In this document: positions 43,334 through 53,283 of the stretch, one piece after another
Numbering within the stretch: position 1 is the first letter of the stretch
How the letters are laid out: each line of letters opens with the position of its first letter
Assembly: GCA_902793685.1 (NCBI GenBank)
Contig: CADBEN010000004.1
Coordinates: forward strand, 55,061-119,060
DNA from: an uncultured Lachnospiraceae bacterium
Lineage (GTDB): Bacteria > Bacillota > Clostridia > Lachnospirales > Lachnospiraceae
Length of the DNA stretch: 64,000 bases
Reading direction: 5' to 3'
The notes under the pieces: generated by a model
The model's database searches: none
The model's input: only the letters and a program-made list of their open reading frames with translations
Told to the model about the DNA's origin: nothing
Position numbers and translations under genes: made by a program

Positions 43334-44491
43334 ATGGATAAGAAGATCCTTGTGACAAAATCATTTCTTCCGCCCTTTGAAGAGTACGCGGAGGAGATCC
43401 GGGGCCTCTGGGACACGCACTGGATCACGAATATGGGGGAGGAGCACGAAAAGCTTGAGACGGCGCTTAAGGAGTATCTCGGCGCCGACCATATCTGCCT
43501 TTTCCAGAACGGGCATCTGGCGCTGGAATTATCTCTTCAGGCCCTGGGACTGAAGGGGGAGATCATCACAACGCCCTTTACCTTTGCCTCCACGACCTGG
43601 GCCATCCTCCGGGCGGGCTGCATTCCCGTGTTCTGCGACGTGCTGCCCGGCACCTGCACCCTGGATCCGGACAAGATCGAGGCTCTGATCACGGAGCGGA
43701 CTTCGGCGATCCTTCCCGTCCACGTTTACGGGAATCTCTGCGAGGTGGATGCCATTCAGGAGATCGCTGACCGGCACGGCCTGAAGGTGATCTACGACGC
43801 GGCCCATGCCTTCGGCGTCACGCGAAACGGCGTCAGCTCCGCCTGCTTCGGCGATCTTTCCATGTTCAGCTTCCATGCCACCAAGGTGTTCCACACCATC
43901 GAAGGCGGCTGTGTATGCTTCCGGGATCCGTTTCTCCGGGATCCGCTGTTCCGGATCAAGAATTTCGGGATCCAGGAAAACGAGACCTGGGGAATCGGCG
44001 GGAACGCGAAGATGAATGAATTCGAGGCGGCGATGGGCGTCTGCAATCTGCGTCATCTGGACAAACAGATCCAAAAGCGGAAGATCGTGGCGGAGCGCTA
44101 CACGGAGCTGCTTTCCGGCCGTCCGGGGATCCGGTTCCCGGACCATCCGGCGGATGTCCGGCAGAATTACGCCTACTTCCCGGTGTTCTTTGATCCGGAG
44201 ACCTTCGGGGAGACACGGAACGCAGTCAGCGTCCGCCTGAATCAGGCGGGGATCTTCCCGCGGAAGTATTTCTGGCCCTGCACCAATGACTTTGAGTTCG
44301 AGAAGGAGATCTGGAAGCAGCAGGGCATCCCGAACCTGGAGCGAGTTTCCCCGGATCTCTTTGATCCCTCGAAGACTCCGGTGGCAAAACGGCTCTCGGA
44401 AGAGGTCCTGACCCTTCCCATCTACGGAGACCTGGACCTTGCCGACGTCGACCGCATCTGCGGTCTGATCCTGGACCGGGGAGCAATATGA
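43334..44491 (+). CDS. DegT/DnrJ/EryC1/StrS-family PLP aminotransferase
   Basis: The 385-residue fold-type I PLP enzyme belongs to the sugar aminotransferase family. TPFTFASTTWAI, VIYDAAHAFGV (PLP-binding Asp) and FSFHATK, with the Schiff-base Lys184, are in the expected places, followed by EGGCVCF. Such enzymes usually transaminate nucleotide-linked keto-sugars for cell-surface glycans or antibiotics. No sugar-nucleotide gene lies beside it; the next gene encodes a GNAT protein, a possible N-acetylating partner. ATG follows an AAAGGGGATAAC site. Confidence 0.88.
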   Translation: MDKKILVTKSFLPPFEEYAEEIRGLWDTHWITNMGEEHEKLETALKEYLGADHICLFQNGHLALELSLQALGLKGEIITTPFTFASTTWAILRAGCIPVFCDVLPGTCTLDPDKIEALITERTSAILPVHVYGNLCEVDAIQEIADRHGLKVIYDAAHAFGVTRNGVSSACFGDLSMFSFHATKVFHTIEGGCVCFRDPFLRDPLFRIKNFGIQENETWGIGGNAKMNEFEAAMGVCNLRHLDKQIQKRKIVAERYTELLSGRPGIRFPDHPADVRQNYAYFPVFFDPETFGETRNAVSVRLNQAGIFPRKYFWPCTNDFEFEKEIWKQQGIPNLERVSPDLFDPSKTPVAKRLSEEVLTLPIYGDLDLADVDRICGLILDRGAI

Positions 44492-44531
44492 TCACAGACG
44501 CGCGGAGGCGCGAAGAAAGGAGCGGAGCACC

Positions 44532-44864
44532 ATGGCAGAGATGATCGACCGGGAGTTTCTGAACAGTGAGAACAGGATCTGGCTGGAGAACGATGCGGGC
44601 GAGGAGATCGCGTTCATTTCCTTCCCTTACGTCGGCAGCGGCAGGAAGCTGGTGTGCATAGACCACACGGTAGTGGATCCGTCCCTGCAGGGACAGGGGA
44701 TCGCTTCCAGGCTGGTCCGCGAAGCGGTGGAATCTATCCGGAAGGACGGGAAGAAGTGCCTCGTGACCTGCAGCTATGCCCAGGCCTGGTTCGGAAAGCA
44801 TACGGAGTACATGTTCCTGCTGGTAGGCCCGGACGAGGCAGCCCTTCTGAAGGATCAGGACTGA
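44532..44864 (+). CDS. small GNAT-type N-acetyltransferase (COG2388-like)
   Basis: The 110-residue protein is a minimal GNAT fold. IDHTVVDPSLQGQGIASRLV (43-62) contains the acetyl-CoA loop QGQGIA, and the end shows the CSYAQAWF segment typical of the short YjdJ/COG2388 group. The substrate is unknown. GAAAGGAGCGGAGC precedes ATG. It follows the DegT gene by 40 bases and ends at a strong terminator, so the two form a short operon. Confidence 0.82.
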   Translation: MAEMIDREFLNSENRIWLENDAGEEIAFISFPYVGSGRKLVCIDHTVVDPSLQGQGIASRLVREAVESIRKDGKKCLVTCSYAQAWFGKHTEYMFLLVGPDEAALLKDQD

Positions 44865-44909
44865 GGATTCACAGGGCTGAAAAGCATTGGACAGGTTAAA
44901 TCAATATAG

Positions 44910-44952
44910 AAACGGCTTCGGCACCAATAACGGTGCTGAAGCCGTTTCTTTT
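44910..44952 (+). terminator. terminator after the DegT-GNAT operon
   Basis: aaacggcttcggcacc pairs with ggtgctgaagccgttt (one mismatch), followed by CTTTTG. It also faces the ftsH end on the other strand. Confidence 0.75.
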
Positions 44953-45017
44953 GTCTGTGATGTCAGGAAGGCCGCAGTGTCAGGAATGCCCTGTGCGGCG
45001 GGCATCCGATGAAATTG

Positions 45018-46865
45018 TCAGGCCTGTGCGTCCGGCAGCGATTTGTACTTCGAAGGCGCGTTCAGGATCCGCATGAACTCTTCGCCGGTGATGGTCTCCT
45101 TCTCGTACAGGTACTGGGAGAGCTCGTTCAGCTTGTCCATGTTGGCGCGGAGCAGTTCCTTCGCTTTCTCATGCTGCGTCTTCACAATGGAGACCACGCG
45201 GCGGTCGATGTCTTCCTGGGTGGCAGGTGAGCAGCTGGAGGTGGTGCTGTCGTCCAGGTAGCGGTTGTTCCGCGTGTCGAAGGCCACCATGTCGAAATCG
45301 TCATCCATGCCGTACTGGGTGATCATGGCCCGGGCCAGTTTCGTGGCCTGCTCGATATCGTTGGAGGCACCGGTGGTGATGACGCCGAACTCGACTTCCT
45401 CCGCCGCGCGGCCCGCCGTCAGTGTGCAGATGCGGGTCAGCAGATCTTCCTTCGACATGAGGTATTTGTCCCGTTCCTCCACCTGCAGCGTGTAGCCCAG
45501 GGCGCCGGAGGTGCGGGGGATGATGGTGATCTTCTGGACCGGCGCGGCGTTGGACTGCAGCGCGGACACCAGCGCGTGGCCGATCTCGTGGTAGGCCACC
45601 GTGCACTTCTCGCGGTCGGTGAGAACGGCGTTCTTCTTCTGATAGCCGGCGATGACCACCTCGACGCTTTCCTCCAGGTCTTCCTGGTTCGCGACCTTAC
45701 GGCCGGCACGGACCGCACGGAGTGCCGCTTCGTTGATGATGTTAGCCAGCTCCGCGCCGGAGGCGCCGCTGGCCATGCGGGCGATGGTGTGGAGATTCAC
45801 GTTGTCGCTGAGACGGACCTTCTTCGCGTGGACCTTCAGGATGGCCTCACGGCCCTGGAGATCCGGAAGCTCCACCGGGACCCGGCGGTCAAAACGGCCG
45901 GGGCGGAGCAGGGCGGGATCCAGGGATTCCGGACGGTTCGTCGCCGCGAGGATGATGACGCCGGTGTTTCCTTCAAAGCCGTCCATCTCGGTAAGGAGCT
46001 GGTTCAGGGTCTGCTCCCGCTCGTCGTTGCCGCCGAAATTTCCGGAATTACGCTTCTGGCCGATGGCATCGATCTCATCGATGAAGACGATGCAGGGTGC
46101 CTTTTCCTTGGCCTGGTCGAAGAGGTCCCGGACCTTGGAAGCGCCCATGCCCACGAACATTTCCACGAACTCGGAGCCGGAGATGGAGAAGAAGGGGACG
46201 TTGCTCTCACCGGCGACAGCCTTGGCCAGCATGGTCTTGCCGGTTCCGGGCGGCCCCACCAGCAGGATGCCCTTCGGCATCTGGGCGCCGATCTCGGTAT
46301 AGCGGGAGGGATCCTTCAGATACTGGACGATCTCCTGGAGACTTTCCTTTGCCTCGTCCTCGCCCGCCACGTCGTCAAAGCTGATGCCTTCTGTGGAGTG
46401 GACGTAGATCTTCGCGTTGGATTTCCCCATGCCGAACATCATGGAATTGGCACCGCCGCCTCCGGTCAACTTTTTCATCAGGAACTGCTGAAGCAGGAAA
46501 AAGATGAGGAGTGGGAGGATCCAGCTGAAGAAGAAGGTCTCCAGCGGGGAACTGATGCGCTGGATGTCGGTGCGGAAATCCGCGCCGGCAGCATAAAGGC
46601 GTTCGGTCAGGTTCGGATCATTCACGACGCCGGTCTTGTAGACCATATTGTCGTCCTTCTGGGTGAAGAGGATCTGGTTCGATTCGATCTGGACCAGCTC
46701 GATCTTCTGTTCCTCCGTGAGCTGCATGAACACATTGTAGGGAACCTCCTTCACGGCAGCGTCCCGGATCCGCGGGAAGACGATGGCGTTCAGGAGCATG
46801 ATGACCGCCAGGGCGATCAGGTAATAGTACATCAATGGCTTTTTGGGGTTTTTGACTTCTTTCAT
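45018..46865 (-). CDS. ftsH: ATP-dependent zinc metalloprotease FtsH
   Basis: This membrane-anchored hexameric AAA protease degrades damaged membrane proteins and regulators. The 615 residues show TM1 at ~11-30, an external domain, TM2 at ~110-130, Walker A GPPGTGKT at 204-211, Walker B IVFIDEID near 259-266, second region of homology with RPGRFDR, and the zinc motif HEIGH at 426-430. The start at 46865 is set by GGAGGCTCT. It is monocistronic on the minus strand, upstream of tRNA-Val and aroA in the opposite reading sense. Confidence 0.97.
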   Translation of the reverse strand: MKEVKNPKKPLMYYYLIALAVIMLLNAIVFPRIRDAAVKEVPYNVFMQLTEEQKIELVQIESNQILFTQKDDNMVYKTGVVNDPNLTERLYAAGADFRTDIQRISSPLETFFFSWILPLLIFFLLQQFLMKKLTGGGGANSMMFGMGKSNAKIYVHSTEGISFDDVAGEDEAKESLQEIVQYLKDPSRYTEIGAQMPKGILLVGPPGTGKTMLAKAVAGESNVPFFSISGSEFVEMFVGMGASKVRDLFDQAKEKAPCIVFIDEIDAIGQKRNSGNFGGNDEREQTLNQLLTEMDGFEGNTGVIILAATNRPESLDPALLRPGRFDRRVPVELPDLQGREAILKVHAKKVRLSDNVNLHTIARMASGASGAELANIINEAALRAVRAGRKVANQEDLEESVEVVIAGYQKKNAVLTDREKCTVAYHEIGHALVSALQSNAAPVQKITIIPRTSGALGYTLQVEERDKYLMSKEDLLTRICTLTAGRAAEEVEFGVITTGASNDIEQATKLARAMITQYGMDDDFDMVAFDTRNNRYLDDSTTSSCSPATQEDIDRRVVSIVKTQHEKAKELLRANMDKLNELSQYLYEKETITGEEFMRILNAPSKYKSLPDAQA

Positions 46866-47007
46866 AGAGCCTCCATTTTTGGTAATGAAGTTGTCGAACG
46901 TAAAGTTATATATGTTATAGCACAAAAAGAAAGGATACAGAAGAGGTTCACAGAAGATTCATGGATAAAGAGCCATGCCGACAGGCTCGCGGACTGCGTT
47001 CACGCAA

Positions 47008-47042
47008 AGAAAAACCCCGGCCGTCCAAAGACGACCGGGGTT
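47008..47042 (-). terminator. terminator of tRNA-Val
   Basis: On the minus strand aaccccggtcgtc/gacggccggggtt (one wobble) is followed by TTTTTC directly after tRNA-Val. Confidence 0.8.
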
Positions 47043-47043
47043 A

Positions 47044-47117
47044 TGGGACCGACGAGGCTCGAACTCGTGACCTCTCGCGTGTGAGGCGAACGCTCATCCC
47101 AGCTGAGCTACGATCCC
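47044..47117 (-). tRNA. tRNA-Val (anticodon CAC)
   Basis: A 74-base cloverleaf on the minus strand has acceptor GGGATCG/CGGTCCC, T loop TTCGAGC and anticodon loop CTCACAC giving CAC (codon GTG). CCA is not encoded. Confidence 0.95.
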
Positions 47118-47204
47118 GAAACAACGCTTCTCTATTATACATCTTTTTCCGCAATTGGCAAGCGCTTTTTCCGGGGCAGGGCATTTTAGAAAAAAGGAAG
47201 GATT

Positions 47205-48503
47205 TCAGCTGCCGGTGACCTTCCGGAGATCCCGGAAAAAGTCCGGGTCGGAGACGGAAACACATTCCGGGGCGGAGATCATGACCGGGCCGTCGGCGAG
47301 AAGGCCGAGGACGGAGAAGGTCATGGCAATCCGGTGATCCCCGCGGGAATCGATGGCTGCACCGCGGAGGGGCCGTCCGCCTTCGATCAGGAGGCCGTCC
47401 TCCGTTTCCTGCACGGCGGCGCCCATCTTTGTAAGTTCCTCTGCCATGACGCGGATCCGGTCGGATTCCTTCACCTTCAGTTCCTTTGCGTCGCGGATGA
47501 CGGTGATTCCTTCGGCTGTGCAGGCCATGGCGGCGATCACCGGCAGTTCGTCGATAAGGCGGGGGATCAGATCTCCGCCGATCACGGTGCCGCGGAGCCG
47601 GGAAGCGCGGACCCTGAGATCCGCAGCGGGCTCGGCATCGCCCGCGCTGCTTTCGGAAAGGATCTCCACATCGCCGCCCATGGCGCGGACCACGTCCAGA
47701 AGCCCGCTTCTGGTGGGATTAATGCCCACGTTCCTGAGCAGAAGATCGCTGCCGGGAACCATCAGCGCACCGCAGATGAAATAAGCTGCGGAAGAGATAT
47801 CGCCGGGGACGGAGACTGCGGACGCGAAAAGTTCCTCTGCGGGCGTGACTGTGATGACCGGGCGGCCGTCCGGTGCTGTCGCTGTCAGCACCTCCGCCCC
47901 GAAGGCGCGGAGCATGCGTTCACTGTGGTCCCGGGAGAGGGCAGGCTCGGTGACGGAGGTCTTTCCCTCCGCAGAGAGGCCGGCCAGCAGGACCGCGGAT
48001 TTTACCTGGGCACTGGCTGCCGGGGATTCGTAAGAGATGCCGCGGAGCTGCTTTCCGGAAACCGCGAGAGGCGGGCAGCCGTTCCCGGGAATGCTTCTGA
48101 TGTCCGCTCCCATCATGGAGAGAGGCGTAATGATCCGGTCCATGGGACGCTTCCGGACGGACGAGTCTCCTGTAAGGATGGTGTCAAAGGGCTGCGGGGC
48201 GAGAATTCCGCCGAGGAGACGCATGGTGGTGCCGCTGTTGCCGCAGTCCAGGACACCGTCCGGTTTCCGAAGGCTGTGGAGTCCCTGTCCGCGGACCGTG
48301 ACATGATCTCCCTCCTGCGTGATCCGGACGCCCATGGCGCGGAAGCAGGAGACGGTGGAGAGACAGTCTGCGCCGGGCAGGAAGCCGGTGATCTCCGTGG
48401 TCCCCTTAGCCAGGGCGCCGAGCATGACGGCCCGGTGGGAGATGGATTTGTCCCCGGGCACCCGGAGTTCGCCGCGGAGCGGGCTGAAGCTGGGAGATGA
48501 CAT
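47205..48503 (-). CDS. aroA: 3-phosphoshikimate 1-carboxyvinyltransferase (EPSP synthase)
   Basis: This shikimate-pathway enzyme joins PEP to shikimate 3-phosphate. The 432 residues form the duplicated inside-out barrel with PGDKSISHRAVMLGALA, LDCGNSGTTMRLLGG, DSSVRKRPM and DELPVIAAMA. The RPMDR wording and the loop at LDCGNSGTTMR resemble the class II, glyphosate-tolerant group, an inference from motifs only. It is the only aromatic-pathway gene in the window. GAAGGATATGA lies before the start. Confidence 0.95.
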   Translation of the reverse strand: MSSPSFSPLRGELRVPGDKSISHRAVMLGALAKGTTEITGFLPGADCLSTVSCFRAMGVRITQEGDHVTVRGQGLHSLRKPDGVLDCGNSGTTMRLLGGILAPQPFDTILTGDSSVRKRPMDRIITPLSMMGADIRSIPGNGCPPLAVSGKQLRGISYESPAASAQVKSAVLLAGLSAEGKTSVTEPALSRDHSERMLRAFGAEVLTATAPDGRPVITVTPAEELFASAVSVPGDISSAAYFICGALMVPGSDLLLRNVGINPTRSGLLDVVRAMGGDVEILSESSAGDAEPAADLRVRASRLRGTVIGGDLIPRLIDELPVIAAMACTAEGITVIRDAKELKVKESDRIRVMAEELTKMGAAVQETEDGLLIEGGRPLRGAAIDSRGDHRIAMTFSVLGLLADGPVMISAPECVSVSDPDFFRDLRKVTGS

Positions 48504-48621
48504 TCATATCCTTCTTTCTTTATATAATGTTATGTCTGCCTTATTTTAGTTGCTTCTTTTTCGCACTGTCAACGCGGTAAAGCCGTGAACCGAAGACGTT
48601 TGTGAAAAATGACATCGTGGA

Positions 48622-48650
48622 TTGTAATATTGAATCTTTTTTAGTAAAAT
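48622..48650 (+). promoter_or_regulatory. promoter of the EF-G-like gene
   Basis: TTGTAA and TAAAAT are separated by 17 bases, about 40 bases before ATG 48692 and after the aroA start on the other strand. Confidence 0.6.
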
Positions 48651-48691
48651 ATCATTCAGGCAAAAATTCAGGTTAGGAGGAATCATCCATT

Positions 48692-50800
48692 ATGAAAGTT
48701 TACGAAACCTCTCAGATCCGCAATGTTGTTCTTCTGGGCCACGGCGGTTCCGGAAAGACGACGATCGCGGAAGCGATGGCTTTTGTCAGCGGCGCAATCA
48801 CCAAGATGGGCAGCGTCACCGCAGGCAACACGATCAGCGACTATGACAAGGAGGAGCAGAAGCGCGGATTCTCCATCAGCACGTCCCTGATCCCGATCGA
48901 GTATACCGACAAGGACAACGGCCCGGTCAAGCTGAACATCCTTGATACCCCCGGATACTTCGATTTTGTCGGCGAGGTTGAGGAAGCGGTCAGCGCTGCG
49001 GATGCGGCGGTCATCGTGATCAACTGCAAGGCCGGCATCGAGCCCGGCACCATCAAGGCCTGGGAGCTCTGCGAGCTGAACCGTCTGCCGAGGATCATCT
49101 TCGTCACCAATATGGATGATGACAAGGCCAGCTACCGTGAGCTTATCCTGAAGCTGCAGGCACGCTTCGGCAAGAAGGTGGCTCCGATCCACATGCCGAT
49201 CCGCGAGAACGAGAAGTTCGTCGGATTCGTCAACGTGGTCAAGCAGCAGGGCAGAAAGTTCACCTCCGGCGCGAAGTACGAGGATTACGAGGTCCCGGCG
49301 GATTCCGAGGCTGATCTTGAGAAGGCCCGCGAGTCCCTGCTCGAGGCAGTGGCCGAGTCCAGCGAAGAGTTCATGGACCGCTATTTCTCCGGCGACACCT
49401 TCACCGAGGTGGAGATCTACACCGCACTGCGCGAGATGGTCAAGGACTGCGATCTTGTCCCGGTCATGATGGGCTCCGGCATCAACGCACAGGGCGCCTT
49501 CGCTCTGATGAACGCTGTCGTCCGCTATCTGCCGAGCCCGCTGAACTCAAAGCAGGAAGAGGGCGTCGACGTCAACACCGGCGAGCGTTTCGCGGCGAAC
49601 TACAATTCCGATACCAACCTTTCCGCGAAGGTCTTCAAGACTATTGTCGACCCGTTCATCGGAAAGTATTCCCTGGTCAAGATCTGCACCGGCATCCTGA
49701 AGCCCGACACCACCATCTACAACGTGTCCAAGGAGACCGAAGAGAAGTCCGGCAAGATCTACGTCCTGCGCGGCAAGGATGCCATTGAGGTTCCGGAGCT
49801 GAAGGCAGGCGACATCGGCGCAATGGCTAAGCTTGCGGTCACCCAGACCGGCGACACCATCGCCCTCAAGAGCGCACCGATCCTGTATCACCGTCCGAAG
49901 ATCTCCACGCCGTACACCTACAAGGCATACAGCGCGAAGACGAAGGGCGAGGAAGACAAGATCGCTTCCGGCCTTGCGAAGATCATGGACGAGGATCTCA
50001 CCATCCGCACCGTGGTCGACGCCGAGAACCGTCAGTCCCTGATCTACGGCATCGGCGACCAGCAGCTCGACATCGTCGTCAGCAAGCTGGCTTCCCGCTA
50101 TAAGGCTGAGATCAACCTCGACAAGCCGAAGTTCGCGTTTCGCGAGACCCTCCGCAGAAAGGTCGAGGCTCCCGGCCGCTACAAGAAGCAGTCCGGCGGA
50201 CACGGCCAGTTCGGCGACGTCAAGATGAGCTTCGAGCCCTCCGGCGATCTGTCCGTCCCGTACGTCTTCGAAGAGCAGGTCTTCGGCGGTTCTGTCCCGA
50301 AGAACTACTTCCCGGCAGTCGAGAAGGGCATCGCAGAGTGCTGCACCAAGGGCCCGCTGGCCGCTTACCCGGTGGTCGGCGTCAAGGCGATCCTGCTCGA
50401 CGGTTCCTACCATCCGGTGGACTCCTCCGAAATGGCATTCAAGATGGCTGCCAACATCGCCTTCAAGAAGGGCTTCATGGAGGCCAACCCGGTCCTGCTT
50501 GAGCCCATCGCTTCCCTGAAGGTCCGCGTTCCGGACAGCAACACCGGTGACGTCATGGGCGACCTGAACAGAAGAAGAGGCCGCGTCCTCGGTATGGAAG
50601 GCGACCACAACGGAAAGACCGTCATCTCCGCGGATATCCCGATCTCCGAGCTTTACGGCTACGGCACGGACCTCCGCTCCATGACCGGCGGCCTTGGAGA
50701 TTTCTCCTACGAGTTCGCACGTTATGAGCAGTGCCCGGGCGATGTCCAGGCGAAGGAAGTCGAAGCCAGAGCAGCACTTGTGAAGGGCGGAGACGAATAA
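48692..50800 (+). CDS. elongation factor G-like GTPase (EF-G2 type)
   Basis: The 702-residue protein has the full EF-G layout: GTPase (1-~280), beta-barrel domain II, domains III-V (for example GGHGQFGDVKM in IV). It differs from the main EF-G in nucleotide motifs: G1 is GHGGSGKT (16-23), and the G4 position reads TNMD (139-142) instead of NKMD. The DTPG motif (85-88) is normal. This pattern is that of the EF-G-like paralogue (EF-G2) found beside normal fusA in many bacteria. It lacks the rpsL-rpsG-tuf context, supporting a paralogue. Role could be translocation, recycling or stress-related. Confidence 0.88.
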   Translation: MKVYETSQIRNVVLLGHGGSGKTTIAEAMAFVSGAITKMGSVTAGNTISDYDKEEQKRGFSISTSLIPIEYTDKDNGPVKLNILDTPGYFDFVGEVEEAVSAADAAVIVINCKAGIEPGTIKAWELCELNRLPRIIFVTNMDDDKASYRELILKLQARFGKKVAPIHMPIRENEKFVGFVNVVKQQGRKFTSGAKYEDYEVPADSEADLEKARESLLEAVAESSEEFMDRYFSGDTFTEVEIYTALREMVKDCDLVPVMMGSGINAQGAFALMNAVVRYLPSPLNSKQEEGVDVNTGERFAANYNSDTNLSAKVFKTIVDPFIGKYSLVKICTGILKPDTTIYNVSKETEEKSGKIYVLRGKDAIEVPELKAGDIGAMAKLAVTQTGDTIALKSAPILYHRPKISTPYTYKAYSAKTKGEEDKIASGLAKIMDEDLTIRTVVDAENRQSLIYGIGDQQLDIVVSKLASRYKAEINLDKPKFAFRETLRRKVEAPGRYKKQSGGHGQFGDVKMSFEPSGDLSVPYVFEEQVFGGSVPKNYFPAVEKGIAECCTKGPLAAYPVVGVKAILLDGSYHPVDSSEMAFKMAANIAFKKGFMEANPVLLEPIASLKVRVPDSNTGDVMGDLNRRRGRVLGMEGDHNGKTVISADIPISELYGYGTDLRSMTGGLGDFSYEFARYEQCPGDVQAKEVEARAALVKGGDE

Positions 50801-50820
50801 TTTCCGGCGGGTTGAAAACG

Positions 50821-53220
50821 ATGAATTATAACTTTAAAAAAATCGAGCCGAAGTGGCAGGCCAGATGGCTGGAGTCCAAGATCTTCAACGCGGTGGACAA
50901 TTCCCCGAAGCCGAAGTTCTACGGACTGGTGGAGTTCCCATATCCCAGCGGCGCAGGCATGCATGTCGGCCATATCAAGGCATATTCCGGACTGGAGATC
51001 ATCTCCCGGAAGCGCCGGATGCAGGGGTACAATGTCCTGTTCCCCATCGGCTTCGACGCTTTCGGCCTTCCGGCTGAGAACTATGCCGTAAAGACGAATC
51101 AGCATCCCCGTGTCACCACGGACCACAACATCCATCATTTCTCGGACCAGCTGAAGAAGGTCGGATTCTCCTTCGACTGGGACCGCGTGATCGATACCAC
51201 GGATGAAGACTATTACAAGTGGACCCAGTGGATCTTCCTGAAGCTGTTCGACAACGGACTGGCTTTCCGGGACAAGACCCTGGTGAACTACTGCCCCCAC
51301 TGCAAGGTGGTCCTCTCCAACGAGGACAGCCAGGGCGGCAAGTGCGATATCTGCCACAGCGATGTCATCCAGAAGGAGAAGGAGGTCTGGTACCTCCGGA
51401 TCACCGAGTATGCGGACAAGCTCCTGGACGGCCTGGACAAGGTCGATTTCCCGGAGAACATCCGCGCCATGGAAGAGAACTGGATCGGAAAGTCCAGAGG
51501 CGCTTTCGTGAACTTCACGGTGGACGGCGTCGAGGAACCTCTCCGCATCTACACCACCCGTCCGGATACGCTGTTCGGCGTGACCTTCATGGTCGTGGCG
51601 CCGGAACACCCGCTGGTGGAACAGTGCAAAGACCGCATTCAGAACTGGGACGCGGTCCAGGCATACCGTGAGGAGTGCCAGAAGAAGACCGAGTTCGAGC
51701 GTATCAACCTGGTCAAGGACAAGACCGGCGTCTGCCTGGAAGGACTTGCCTGCATCAATCCGGTCAACGGAAAGAAGATCCCGATCTTTATCGCGGATTA
51801 CGTCATGATGGGCTACGGCACCGGCGCGATCATGGCCGTTCCGGCCCATGACCAGAGAGACTGGGATTTCGCGAAGGCCTTCGGCATCGACATCATCGAG
51901 GTCATCAAGGGCGGCGACATCACGAAGGAAGCCTATGCCGGCGACGGCGAGATGGTGAATTCCGACTTCCTGAACGGATACACCAACAAGAAGGATTCCA
52001 TCGACCGCATGATCAGGTTCCTTGAGGAAAAGGGCATCGGCGAAGCAGGTGTGCAGTACAAGATGAAGGACTGGGCGTTCAACCGCCAGCGTTACTGGGG
52101 CGAACCCATCCCGATCATCTACTGCCCGAACTGCGGCATGGTGGGCGTTCCCTATGAGGAACTGCCGCTCCGCCTGCCGCCGGTGGAGAACTTCCTGCCG
52201 GGCGAGGACGGACAGTCCCCGCTGGCAAGGATCCCGGAATTCGTGAACTGCAAGTGCCCGAAGTGCGGCGCTGCCGCAAAGCGCGAGACGGATACCATGC
52301 CCCAGTGGGCAGGTTCCTCCTGGTACTTCCTGCGCTACATCGATCCGCACAATGACAAGGCCCTGGCAGATCCGGAAAAGCTGAACTACTGGATGCCGGT
52401 GGACTGGTACAACGGCGGCATGGAGCATGTCACCCGCCATCTGATCTACTCCAGATTCTGGCACCACTTCCTGTATGACATCGGCGCGGTGAACACCTAC
52501 GAGCCTTACGCGAAGCGCACTGCCCAGGGTATGGTCCTCGGCGAGAACGGCGTGAAGATGTCCAAGTCCCTCGGCAACGTCATCGATCCGATCGACGTCG
52601 TGGACGAGTACGGCGCGGACACCCTGCGCACCTACGTCCTCTTCATGGGTGAGTACGGAAAGGCAGCGCCCTGGAGCGAGGCCTCCGTCCGCGGCTGCAA
52701 ACGCTTCCTGGACCGTGTGGCCCGCCTGGCGGACAATCTGTCCGACACCGACGAGCCCTCCCTGGAGGCAAAGCTTCACAAGACCATCAAGAAGGTCAGC
52801 TCCGACATCGACGAGATGAAGTTCAACACCGGCATCGCCGCGATGATGGAGTTCGTGAACACCATGGAAGCCGCACCGAAGGTCGGCAAGGACCAGTATG
52901 TGACCTTCCTGAAGCTGCTGTGCCCCTTCGCCCCGCATATCTGCGAGGAGATCTGGGAGTATCTGGGCGGAGAAGGGTTCTTCTCCGTGGCCGAGTGGCC
53001 GTCCTACGACGAGGCGAAGACCATCGAGAACATGGTGGAGATCGCCGTACAGGTAAACGGAAAGCCGCGTGACGTCATCACCATCGCGGTCGATGCTGAC
53101 GAAGCCGCCGCTTCCGCGGCAGGCCTGGCATCCGCGAAGGTCCAGTCCTTCGTCGAAGGAAAGAAGATCGTGAAGACGATCTACCGTCCGGGAAAGATCC
53201 TGAACTTTGTCGTGAAGTAA
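50821..53220 (+). CDS. leuS: leucyl-tRNA synthetase
   Basis: This class Ia synthetase charges tRNA-Leu. The 799 residues include the HIGH-type motif HVGH (48-51), a zinc-like knuckle CPHC...CDIC near 160-180, an editing domain (~215-380), KMSKS at 579-583, and the C-terminal anticodon/tRNA-binding domain. ATG 50821 lies 20 bases after the EF-G-like stop, near GGCGGG; an upstream in-frame start would overlap that gene. No T-box leader is visible in the 20-base gap. It ends at a strong bidirectional terminator. Confidence 0.97.
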   Translation: MNYNFKKIEPKWQARWLESKIFNAVDNSPKPKFYGLVEFPYPSGAGMHVGHIKAYSGLEIISRKRRMQGYNVLFPIGFDAFGLPAENYAVKTNQHPRVTTDHNIHHFSDQLKKVGFSFDWDRVIDTTDEDYYKWTQWIFLKLFDNGLAFRDKTLVNYCPHCKVVLSNEDSQGGKCDICHSDVIQKEKEVWYLRITEYADKLLDGLDKVDFPENIRAMEENWIGKSRGAFVNFTVDGVEEPLRIYTTRPDTLFGVTFMVVAPEHPLVEQCKDRIQNWDAVQAYREECQKKTEFERINLVKDKTGVCLEGLACINPVNGKKIPIFIADYVMMGYGTGAIMAVPAHDQRDWDFAKAFGIDIIEVIKGGDITKEAYAGDGEMVNSDFLNGYTNKKDSIDRMIRFLEEKGIGEAGVQYKMKDWAFNRQRYWGEPIPIIYCPNCGMVGVPYEELPLRLPPVENFLPGEDGQSPLARIPEFVNCKCPKCGAAAKRETDTMPQWAGSSWYFLRYIDPHNDKALADPEKLNYWMPVDWYNGGMEHVTRHLIYSRFWHHFLYDIGAVNTYEPYAKRTAQGMVLGENGVKMSKSLGNVIDPIDVVDEYGADTLRTYVLFMGEYGKAAPWSEASVRGCKRFLDRVARLADNLSDTDEPSLEAKLHKTIKKVSSDIDEMKFNTGIAAMMEFVNTMEAAPKVGKDQYVTFLKLLCPFAPHICEEIWEYLGGEGFFSVAEWPSYDEAKTIENMVEIAVQVNGKPRDVITIAVDADEAAASAAGLASAKVQSFVEGKKIVKTIYRPGKILNFVVK

Positions 53221-53236
53221 ATATCCTGAATACGAT

Positions 53237-53272
53237 CAAGACCCCCGCTGCGTTACGCAGCGGGGGTCTTTG
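53237..53272. terminator. bidirectional terminator between leuS and the PHP gene
   Basis: agacccccgctgcg/cgcagcgggggtct with loop tta, 14 bp perfect, is flanked by CAA and TTTG and lies 17 bases after leuS. Confidence 0.8.
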
Positions 53273-53283
53273 AATTGAACCGG

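Noticed and set aside
50801-50820. T-box or other leader before leuS
   Set aside because: Only 20 bases separate it from the EF-G-like gene.
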